DNA of 64,000 nucleotides from Streptomyces eurythermus (GTDB taxonomy: Bacteria > Actinomycetota > Actinomycetes > Streptomycetales > Streptomycetaceae), in the NCBI RefSeq assembly GCF_014649115.1, contig NZ_BMSK01000012.1, positions 186,001-250,000 on the forward strand. Reading direction: 5' to 3'. The notes under the pieces were generated by a model. That model worked only from the letters and a program-made list of their open reading frames with translations, had not been told where the DNA came from and did not search any database. This document shows, piece by piece, positions 57,936 through 64,000 of the stretch; position 1 is the stretch's first letter; every line of letters begins with the position of its first letter. The position numbers and the translations under genes were made by a program.

Positions 57936-58559
57936 TCAGCGGGCCCCGACCATCCGCAGGACGAGGTCGGCGTAGAGCGCGCCGACCTCCTCGGGGGTGC
58001 GCGGGCCGTCCACGTTGAACCAGCGGGCCACGTCGATGCACAGCGACAGCACGGCGAGCGTGGTGCCCCGCACGTCCAGGACGTCGAACTCGCCGGCGGC
58101 CACGCCGTCCTCGATGATCCGGCGCACCTCGGCGTCCACCTGGCGGCGCAGCGCGACGATCTCCGCGCGGGCGTCGGGGCCGAGGGCGTCCAGCTCGTAC
58201 TGCACGACCCGCGCGGTGGTGCGCCGTCCCGCGTGCCAGCGGACGAAGGAGCTGACCGCGTCGGCCAGCCGCTCCTTGGCGGTGCCCTCGCGGCGGGCGG
58301 CGGTGCGCAGGATGCCGAGGGCCTTGTCGTGGCCGATCCGGCTGATCCGGTGGAGCAGCTCTTCCTTGGTCTTGTAGTGGATGTACAGCGCGGCCGGGCT
58401 CATGCCGGCCCGGCCCGCGATGTCCCGGGTCGTCGTGGCGTGGTAGCCGCGCTCGGCGAAGGCCTCCACGGCGGCGACGAGCAGCCGCCGGGCCGCGTCC
58501 GGGGTGACCTCTTCCCACGGCTCCACTTCGCCGCCGGTCGTCTCCTCCGCCGTACTCAT
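57936..58559 (-). CDS. TetR family regulator
   Basis: A 207-residue TetR repressor: HTH segment RLLVAAVEAFAERGYHATTTRDIAGRAGMSPAALYIHYKTKEELL, then a ligand domain including VRWHAGRRTTARVVQYELDAL as in acyl-CoA-sensing members. ATG 58559. Converges on the MaoC gene and follows the acyl-CoA dehydrogenase gene on the same strand, with the palindrome at 58609 between. It likely represses itself, the MaoC gene and possibly more distant fatty-acid genes. Confidence 0.93.
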   Translation of the reverse strand: MSTAEETTGGEVEPWEEVTPDAARRLLVAAVEAFAERGYHATTTRDIAGRAGMSPAALYIHYKTKEELLHRISRIGHDKALGILRTAARREGTAKERLADAVSSFVRWHAGRRTTARVVQYELDALGPDARAEIVALRRQVDAEVRRIIEDGVAAGEFDVLDVRGTTLAVLSLCIDVARWFNVDGPRTPEEVGALYADLVLRMVGAR

Positions 58560-58608
58560 CGCTCGCTCGCCCCTCTCGGTGACAGGAGCACCACCATACC
58601 GCCGACGG

Positions 58609-58622
58609 TGAGCGGGCGCTTA
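58609..58622. promoter_or_regulatory. TetR-type palindrome upstream of TetR gene
   Basis: TGAGCGGGCGCTTA (inverted AGCG-N2-CGCT core), about 50 bases before the TetR start at 58559. On the minus strand it reads TAAGCGCCCGCTCA and shares its first half-site with the MaoC palindrome. Confidence 0.55.
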
Positions 58623-58657
58623 GCGTGGCCTTTCGGGGGGAGCGTTCGGGCGGGGAC

Positions 58658-59827
58658 TCAGAACGCCGAGACGCCGGTCAGGGCGCGTCCGATGAGCAGC
58701 TTCTGGATCTGGCTGGTGCCCTCGTAGAGCGTCATCACGCGGGCGTCGCGCAGGAGCTTGCCGACCGGGTACTCGTCGATGTAGCCGTAGCCGCCGAAGA
58801 CCTGGAGGGCGTTGTTCGCGGCGCGGACAGCGGCCTCGGAGGCGAACAGCTTGGCCTTGGAGGACTCCACGGCGAACGGCTCGCCGCGGTCGATCAGATC
58901 GGCGACCCGCCAGGTCAGCAGCCGGGCCGCGTCGACGTCCACGGCGATGTCGCTGAGCAGTTCCTGCACCAGCTGGTGGTGGGCGATGGGGGTACCGAAC
59001 TGCTCGCGCTCCCCCGCGTAGGCCACGGCCGCGTCCAGTGCGGCCTGGGCTATCCCGACACAGCCGGCGGCCACCGACATCCGGCCCTTGGCGAGCGCGG
59101 ACATGGCGACGTTGAAGCCCTTGCCCTCCGCGCCGACCATGGCGGATGCGGGCACCCGCACGTCCTGGAGGACCAGTTCGGCGGTGGCCTGGCCGCGCAG
59201 GCCCAGCTTGCCGTGGATGGTGCGGCGGGTCAGGCCGGGCGTGTCGGTGGGGATCAGGAAGGCGGACACGCCCTTGTGGCCGGGGGCGTCGGTGGAGCGG
59301 GCGAAGAGCAGGACGACGTCCGCCCAGGTGCCGTTGGTGATGAACATCTTGGTGCCGTTGAGCACGTACTCGTCGCCGTCGCGCACCGCGCGGGTGGTGA
59401 GGCTGCCGGCGTCGGAGCCGGTGCCGGGCTCGGTGAGGCCGAAGCAGCCGACGTACTCGCCCGCGGTGAGCCCGGGCAGCCAGCGCCGCTTCTGCTCCTC
59501 GCTGCCCCAGGCGGCGATCGTCTTGGCGACGAGTCCGAGGGAGACGGACACGATGCCGCGCACGGAGGAGTCGCCGCGCCCCAGCTCCTCGGTGACCAGG
59601 CAGTACGCGAGGTGGTCGCCGCCCGAGCCGCCGTACTCCTCGTCGATGGTCAGGCCCAGGAAGCCGACGTCGCCGAGCTTCTTGACGATGCCCCGGTCCA
59701 CCTCCTCGGCGCGGTCCCAGGCGACCACGTGGGGGGCGATCTCGCGCTCCACGAAGTCCCGGGCGAGCTGCCGTACGGCCGCCTGCTCCTCGCTGAGCCC
59801 CAGGTCCACCACGAGATCACCCCACAC
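58658..59827 (-). CDS. Acyl-CoA dehydrogenase
   Basis: A 389-residue acyl-CoA dehydrogenase. It has CFGLTEPGTGSDAGSLTTRAV (flavin/substrate contact), GTKMFITNGTWADVV, and the C-terminal MTLYEGTSQIQKLLIGRAL with the catalytic Glu. GTG 59827 starts the frame; GTGs at 59812 or 59809 are equally possible (VVDLGLSEEQ). It is divergent from the TetR gene at 59905, and their shared 78-base gap contains the 19-base operator at 59868, so it should be repressed by that TetR. Confidence 0.94.
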   Translation of the reverse strand: MWGDLVVDLGLSEEQAAVRQLARDFVEREIAPHVVAWDRAEEVDRGIVKKLGDVGFLGLTIDEEYGGSGGDHLAYCLVTEELGRGDSSVRGIVSVSLGLVAKTIAAWGSEEQKRRWLPGLTAGEYVGCFGLTEPGTGSDAGSLTTRAVRDGDEYVLNGTKMFITNGTWADVVLLFARSTDAPGHKGVSAFLIPTDTPGLTRRTIHGKLGLRGQATAELVLQDVRVPASAMVGAEGKGFNVAMSALAKGRMSVAAGCVGIAQAALDAAVAYAGEREQFGTPIAHHQLVQELLSDIAVDVDAARLLTWRVADLIDRGEPFAVESSKAKLFASEAAVRAANNALQVFGGYGYIDEYPVGKLLRDARVMTLYEGTSQIQKLLIGRALTGVSAF

Positions 59828-59867
59828 CGAACGCGTCAGTCGATCGAATCTTGAAAGCCGTACATTT

Positions 59868-59886
59868 AAATTAGCACTGCTAGTTT
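59868..59886. promoter_or_regulatory. TetR operator between acyl-CoA dehydrogenase and TetR genes
   Basis: AAATTAGCACTGCTAGTTT, with inner palindrome TAGCA-C-TGCTA. It matches 15 of 19 bases of the site at 63839 upstream of the aldehyde dehydrogenase gene. It lies 19-30 bases before the plus-strand TetR start and about 40 before the minus-strand dehydrogenase start. Confidence 0.75.
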
Positions 59887-59913
59887 CCGGCTCGCAGCCC
59901 TACTATGTGCGCC

Positions 59914-60549
59914 ATGGCCCGACCGCGCAAGCCCCTCCTCAGCCCCGACCGGATCGTCGAGACGGCCCGGGACCTCGTGGACCGGGAGGGCCTGGCGGCC
60001 GTCTCCACCCGGCGCCTGGCCGCCGAGCTGGGGGTGAGCGGGCCCTCGCTCTACAACCACTTCCGCACCAAGGACGAGATCCTGGAGGCCGTCGCGGACT
60101 GGGTGAGCGCGCAGGTCGACCTGTCGATGTTCGAGGACGGCCGGGACTGGCGGACCGCGCTGCACGACTGGGCCGTCTCCTACCGGGCCGCCCTGCGCGA
60201 CCACCCGAACATCGTCCCGGTCCTCGCCCGGGGCCCCGGCCGCCGCCCGGCCGCGCTGCGGCTGGCCGACGCGGTCTACGGCGCGATGGTCGACGCGGGC
60301 TGGCCGCCGGCCCAGGCGACCTCCATCGGCGCGCTGATGCGGTACTTCATCATGGGCTCGGCGCTCGGGTCGTTCGCCGGCGGCTTCGTGGACGACGCGA
60401 GCGCCTACGACCCGGCCGACTACCCCCACCTCGGGCAGGCCCATCTGCTCGCCGAGCAGCAGGAGAAGATCGACGAGCGGGCCTTCGAGGCGGGGCTCGG
60501 CGCACTGCTGGACGGGCTGGCGCAGCAGTACGAGCGGGTACGGGTGTGA
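59914..60549 (+). CDS. TetR family regulator
   Basis: A 211-residue TetR repressor from ATG 59914 (an ATG at 59905 adds MCA). HTH: RIVETARDLVDREGLAAVSTRRLAAELGVSGPSLYNHFRTKDEIL; the C-terminal TetR_C domain includes YRAALRDHPNIVPVLARGPGRRPAAL. It is divergent from acyl-CoA dehydrogenase and sits 44 bases before the ArsR-like gene. The repeated 19-base operator suggests that it controls itself, the dehydrogenase and the alcohol/aldehyde dehydrogenase operon at 61.3-63.8 kb. Confidence 0.93.
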   Translation: MARPRKPLLSPDRIVETARDLVDREGLAAVSTRRLAAELGVSGPSLYNHFRTKDEILEAVADWVSAQVDLSMFEDGRDWRTALHDWAVSYRAALRDHPNIVPVLARGPGRRPAALRLADAVYGAMVDAGWPPAQATSIGALMRYFIMGSALGSFAGGFVDDASAYDPADYPHLGQAHLLAEQQEKIDERAFEAGLGALLDGLAQQYERVRV

Positions 60550-60592
60550 CGCTTCGGCGACCACCGAAGTACCGGTGTCCCATGCTGGGGGG

Positions 60593-61306
60593 ATGAGCAC
60601 CGAGGACTCCCGGGCCGCCGGCCTCGCCGCGCTGGCCGGGCTGATCGCCGACCGGACGCGGGCCGCGTGCCTGCTGGCACTGCTGGACGGGCGGGCGTGG
60701 ACGGCCGGTGAGCTGGCCCGGCACGCCGGGGTGGCCCCTTCCACGCTGACCGAGCACCTGCACCGGCTGGTGGCCGGCGGACTGCTCGCCGAGGAGCGGC
60801 AGGGACGGCACCGGTACGTACGGCTGGCCGGCCCGCGGGTGGCCCAGCTGGTGGAGGACCTGGCCGCCCAGGTGTCCCCGGCCGGGGCGCGGCGCCCGCC
60901 CCGGGGGCTGCGCGAGGCGAGCGCCGGGGCCGCCATGGCCCGGGGGCGCACCTGTTACGACCATCTCGCCGGGCGGCTGGGCATCACGGTCACCGACGCG
61001 CTGACCGGGCGGGGGCTGCTGCGGCAGGACACCGGGTTCGCGCTGACCGACGCGGGGCTGGAGTGGTTCGGCGCGGCCGGCATCCCGCTCGACCTCTCCG
61101 GCCGCCGCCCGCTGGCCCGCGCGTGCCTGGACTGGACCGAACGCCGGCCGCACCTCGCGGGGGCCGCGGGGGCGGCGCTGTGCCGGCGGGCGCTGGAGGC
61201 GGGGTGGTGTGTGCGGGTGGGCAGCGGGCGGGCGGTGCGGATCACCGCCGCGGGCGAGCAGGTCATGTCCGACCTGCTCGGCATCCCGCTCGGTGCGCTG
61301 CGGTGA
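60593..61306 (+). CDS. ArsR/SmtB-type winged-helix regulator
   Basis: A 237-residue protein with an N-terminal ArsR-like winged helix (LIADRTRAACLLALLDGRAWTAGELARHAGVAPSTLTEHLHRLVAGGLL...GRHRYVRLAG). A longer C-terminal part has CYDHLAGRLGITVTDALTGRGLL and several Cys/His (ACLDWTERRPHLAG, CRRALEAGWCVRV). The C-terminal region is typical of actinobacterial ArsR relatives and might bind a ligand or metal. ATG 60593 has GGGGG upstream. Target unknown; it converges on the alcohol dehydrogenase with only 9 bases between stops. Confidence 0.88.
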   Translation: MSTEDSRAAGLAALAGLIADRTRAACLLALLDGRAWTAGELARHAGVAPSTLTEHLHRLVAGGLLAEERQGRHRYVRLAGPRVAQLVEDLAAQVSPAGARRPPRGLREASAGAAMARGRTCYDHLAGRLGITVTDALTGRGLLRQDTGFALTDAGLEWFGAAGIPLDLSGRRPLARACLDWTERRPHLAGAAGAALCRRALEAGWCVRVGSGRAVRITAAGEQVMSDLLGIPLGALR

Positions 61307-61315
61307 GGACCGGCG

Positions 61316-62398
61316 TCAGAACACCACCACCGCCCGGCCCCCCTTCCCCGCGAGCATGTTGTCGAAGGCCGCCGGGATGTCCTCCAGGGTGATGCGGTCG
61401 GTGACCAGGGTGGAGAGGTCGAGGCGGCCCTGCCTGACGTGGTCCGCGAGGATCGGCACGTCACGGGACGGGTCGGTGTTGCCGTAGACGCAGCCCGACA
61501 GGGTGCGGCCCCAGTGGAAGAGTTCCAGGGCGTTGAAGGTGACCTGCTGGTCCTTGCCGCCGATGCCGACGACCGTGGTCCGGCCGCCCCGGCGGGTGGA
61601 CTCCCAGGCCGCGCGGATGGAGACCGCGCGGCCCACGCACTCCACGGCCACGTCGACGCCCTGCTTGCCGGTGAGGGCGCGGATCTCGCGGGGCGTGGTG
61701 TCGGAGGCCAGGACGTAGTCGGTGGCGCCGGCCGCGCGGGCCAGTGCCTCCTTCGCGGGCGAGACGTCGACGGCGACGATCCGGGACGCGCCCGCGATCC
61801 GGGCCGACTGGATCGCGGCGAGGCCCACTCCGCCGACGCCGAACACGGCGACGGTCTCGCCGGGCCGGACCCCCGCCGAGTAGTGGACGGCGCCGTAGCC
61901 GGTGAGCACCGCGCAGCCCAGGAGGGCGGCGTCGACGGGGTCCACCCCGTCCGGCACCGGCAGCACACAGGACGCGGAGACCACCGTCTCCTCGGCGAAC
62001 GCGGCCACGTTCAGGCCGGGGTGCAGCTCGGTGCCGTCGGCGGTGCGGGCGTAGACGTCGGCGGAGCCGCTGAGCGCGTTGGCGCACAGCCAGACCTCGC
62101 CGAGCGTGCAGGCATGGCAACTGCCGCAGGAAGGCGCCCAGTTGAGGACCACGGGGCTGCCGGGCGCGACATGGGTGACGCCCTCGCCGACGGCGATCAC
62201 CGTGCCGGCGCCCTCGTGACCGAGGACGGCCGGGACCGGCACCCGCATGGTGCCGTTGGACAGGGACAGGTCGGAGTGGCAGACGCCGGCGGCGGCGAGG
62301 CGGACCCGGACCTGTCCGGGACCGGGGTCGGGCAGCTCGATGCCGGTGATCTCCAGCGGGGCCCCGACGGCGGGCAGGACGGCGGCTCGTACGGCCAT
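61316..62398 (-). CDS. Zinc-dependent alcohol dehydrogenase
   Basis: A 360-residue medium-chain dehydrogenase with both zinc sites. Catalytic Cys in AAGVCHSDLSL and His in LGHEGAGTVIAVG; structural Cys in CGSCHACTLGEVWLC. Nucleotide motif VAVFGVGGVGLAAIQSA. It oxidises an alcohol to an aldehyde with NAD(P)+, or with a bound cofactor as in mycothiol/NDMA-type relatives; the choice cannot be made here. It begins 13 bases after the aldehyde dehydrogenase stop, so the pair should convert alcohol to acid. Confidence 0.93.
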   Translation of the reverse strand: MAVRAAVLPAVGAPLEITGIELPDPGPGQVRVRLAAAGVCHSDLSLSNGTMRVPVPAVLGHEGAGTVIAVGEGVTHVAPGSPVVLNWAPSCGSCHACTLGEVWLCANALSGSADVYARTADGTELHPGLNVAAFAEETVVSASCVLPVPDGVDPVDAALLGCAVLTGYGAVHYSAGVRPGETVAVFGVGGVGLAAIQSARIAGASRIVAVDVSPAKEALARAAGATDYVLASDTTPREIRALTGKQGVDVAVECVGRAVSIRAAWESTRRGGRTTVVGIGGKDQQVTFNALELFHWGRTLSGCVYGNTDPSRDVPILADHVRQGRLDLSTLVTDRITLEDIPAAFDNMLAGKGGRAVVVF

Positions 62399-62411
62399 GG
62401 TCGCGGACTCC

Positions 62412-63800
62412 TCAGAACTGGAGGGACTTGGTCTGCAGGTACTCGGCGAGTCCGTGGCTGCCGAGTTCCCGGCCGACGCCGGACTGTTTGTAACCGCCGA
62501 AGGGCGCGAGGGGGTTGAACCGGCCGCCGTTGATGTCGACCTGGCCGGTGTCCATGCGGCGTGCGAAGGCCACCGCCTCGGCCTCCTCGGCGGCCCAGAC
62601 GGCGCCCGCGAGGCCGTACACCGTGCCGTTGGCGATGCGCAGGGCGTCCTCCTCGTCCTCGTAGCGCAGGATCGTCAGGACCGGGCCGAAGATCTCCTCC
62701 TGGGCGATCGTCATCTCCGGGGTGACGTCGGCGAAGACAGTCGGGCTGACGAAGTAGCCGCGCTCGCGCGGGGCCTCGGGGCCGCCGGCGACCAGCCGGG
62801 CGCCCTCGGCGACGCCCTTCTCGATGTAACCGCGCACCCGGGCCTGCTGCTTGGCGCTGACCACCGGGCCGATCCGGTCGCCGTACTTGGCGGCGGCGGT
62901 GGCGGCCAGTTCGACGGCCTCGGCGTACTGGTCGCGGTGGACCAGCATGCGGGTCCAGGCGCTGCACGTCTGGCCGGAGTTGGACATCACGTTGGCGACG
63001 CCGACGTTCACGGCGCGGGCGAGGTCGGCGCTCGGCAGGATGACGTTGGCGGACTTGCCGCCGAGTTCCAGGGCGACCTTCTTCACGGCCGCGCCGGCCA
63101 CCGCGCCGATCTGCCGGCCGACCGCGGTGGAGCCGGTGAAGGAGACCAGGTCGACGCCGGGGTGCTCGGCGAGGGCCTGCCCGGCGACCGGGCCGAGGCC
63201 GGTGACCAGGTTGAACACGCCCGCGGGCACGCCCGCCTCGTGCACCGCCTCGGCGAACAGCTGGGCGACGAGCGGGGTGTCCTCGGCGGGTTTGAGGACG
63301 ACCGTGCAGCCGGCGGCGAGGGCGGGGGCGACCTTGGCGACGATCTGGTGGAGCGGGTAGTTCCAGGGGGTGATCGCGCCGACCACGCCGATGGGCTCGT
63401 GCAGGACCGTGGAGTTGCCGACCTTCTCCTCGAAGGAGTGCCGCGCGGCCAGTTCGGCGAAGGAGGCGGCGACCGCGAGGGGCACCGCCGCGTGCACGGC
63501 CTCGGAGAACTTCGGCGGTGAGCCCAGCTCGGCGGTGACCGTCGCGGCGATCTCGTCCTTGCGCCCGTCCAGGGCGCGGTGCAGGGCTGCGAGGCGGGCG
63601 GCGCGTTCGGCCGGGGGTGTGGCGGCCCAGCCGGGCAGGGCGGCGCGCGCGGCCCGTACGGCGGTGTCGACGTCTAGCGCGCCGCCCGCCGGGACCTTGC
63701 CGATGACCTGCTCGTCGGCGGGGTTGACGACCTCGATCACGTCGCCGCTCGCGGCGGGGCGCCAGGCGCCGTCGATGTACAGGGCGTCATGTGCCTTCAT
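62412..63800 (-). CDS. Aldehyde dehydrogenase
   Basis: A 462-residue NAD(P)+-dependent aldehyde dehydrogenase. Motifs: GVVGAITPWNYPLHQIVAKVAPALAAGC, the Lys of VVLKPAEDTP, FTGSTAVGR, catalytic Glu in LELGGKSANVI and catalytic Cys in NSGQTCSAWTRM, then EEIFGPVLTI. ATG 63800 has GGAGGA 6 bases upstream; the longer frame runs through the promoter. It is the first gene of an operon with the alcohol dehydrogenase. The operator at 63839-63857 links it to the TetR at 59.9 kb. Confidence 0.94.
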   Translation of the reverse strand: MKAHDALYIDGAWRPAASGDVIEVVNPADEQVIGKVPAGGALDVDTAVRAARAALPGWAATPPAERAARLAALHRALDGRKDEIAATVTAELGSPPKFSEAVHAAVPLAVAASFAELAARHSFEEKVGNSTVLHEPIGVVGAITPWNYPLHQIVAKVAPALAAGCTVVLKPAEDTPLVAQLFAEAVHEAGVPAGVFNLVTGLGPVAGQALAEHPGVDLVSFTGSTAVGRQIGAVAGAAVKKVALELGGKSANVILPSADLARAVNVGVANVMSNSGQTCSAWTRMLVHRDQYAEAVELAATAAAKYGDRIGPVVSAKQQARVRGYIEKGVAEGARLVAGGPEAPRERGYFVSPTVFADVTPEMTIAQEEIFGPVLTILRYEDEEDALRIANGTVYGLAGAVWAAEEAEAVAFARRMDTGQVDINGGRFNPLAPFGGYKQSGVGRELGSHGLAEYLQTKSLQF

Positions 63801-63838
63801 GCTGTGTCCTCCCGGCGGGTGCACGTCGTCCGGCACAC

Positions 63839-63857
63839 AAACTAGCGGTGATAGTTT
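63839..63857. promoter_or_regulatory. TetR operator upstream of aldehyde dehydrogenase gene
   Basis: AAACTAGCGGTGATAGTTT, with perfect AAACTA/TAGTTT outer arms, 39 bases before the aldehyde dehydrogenase start. It matches the site at 59868-59886 at 15 of 19 positions. Confidence 0.75.
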
Positions 63858-64000
63858 TGCCGCGCCAGACATTCCCGGGCCATGGGCCCCCGGGACATCA
63901 TCGCGGACGGCCCGGCCGGCGCGGAGCCGAGTCCGCCGCACGACCGGGCCGCCGCCCGGCTGGACGCCGGTCGACCGGATGCCGCTTCACTGGTTGCCGG
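63858..64000. other. Window end, no supported gene
   Basis: The plus strand is open from ATG 63882 to the window end (MGPRDIIADGPAGAEPS...), but the text looks low in information and no ribosome site is clear. It may be the start of a divergent gene or simply intergenic. Confidence 0.3.

Overview
The window is a stretch of Streptomyces chromosome. Base composition is very GC-rich with strong third-position bias, and the gene content fits the genus: a mycothiol ligase (mshC), two chaplins, an F420-type oxidoreductase, XRE/DUF5753 and PucR regulators, many TetR-controlled acyl-CoA genes and many GTGA start/stop overlaps. From memory, the order glpF-glpK-glpD, PAC2, mshC, kinase-like/DUF3090/phosphatase, chpC-chpH, gntR-gntK-gntP resembles the S. 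coelicolor region that holds the glycerol (gyl) operon and chpC/chpH. This was not checked by alignment.

Layout. 1-3.7 kb: glycerol uptake and catabolism (glpF 3' end, glpK, glpD), closed by a strong hairpin. 3.9-8.5 kb: a PAC2 protein facing a minus-strand group of a histidine phosphatase, DUF3090, a PI3/4-kinase-like protein and mshC. 8.6-16.4 kb: corA, a ferritin-like protein, an LLM flavin oxidoreductase, an aldo/keto reductase coupled to a RecD2-derived protein that appears to have lost its ATPase motifs, and two small conserved proteins. 16.5-17.7 kb: chaplins chpC and chpH, each with its own terminator. 17.9-19.5 kb: an M20 peptidase and tRNA-Leu(GAG).

19.5-24.6 kb is an accessory island directly downstream of tRNA-Leu. 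It contains a regulatory trio (small Cys protein, DUF6879, XRE/DUF5753) preceded by an 8-bp iterated repeat. After that comes a tightly overlapped cassette of a small basic peptide, a JmjC (YcfD-like) oxygenase, an aldo/keto reductase and an APH-type kinase. I consider this cassette the best candidate for an undescribed peptide-modifying or small-molecule system.

24.6-34.9 kb: PolX, a CapA-like protein, a phosphoribosyltransferase-hydrolase fusion, DUF1876, a YchJ-like protein, a gene broken by two frameshifts, the gluconate locus (gntR divergent from gntK-gntP, with a FadR-type operator) and a TPR-like protein. 35-40 kb: a DMT transporter, NUDIX, two DUF202 membrane proteins, a phytase-like secreted protein, a quinone oxidoreductase and a His-rich metal binder. 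40.3-49.4 kb: a kinase/acyl-CoA dehydrogenase pair, a PucR regulator with a TTA codon, a 29-bp tandem repeat, a PLP decarboxylase-like enzyme coupled to a tiny membrane protein, and an SDR/acyl-CoA ligase/TetR operon. 49.5-56.5 kb: NamZ muramidase, an alpha/beta hydrolase, a penicillin-acylase-family enzyme, a zinc-ribbon protein and a BKACE-family protein. 56.8-64 kb: SoxR, MaoC, TetR, acyl-CoA dehydrogenase, a second TetR, ArsR-like, and an alcohol/aldehyde dehydrogenase operon.

Matching inverted repeats suggest three small TetR regulons inside the window. One joins 40.27 and 49.40 kb, one joins 57.38 and 58.61 kb, and one joins 59.87 and 63.84 kb. Each would link fatty-acyl, aldehyde or alcohol catabolic genes to a TetR gene nearby. 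No CRISPR array, rRNA, insertion sequence or prophage was seen.
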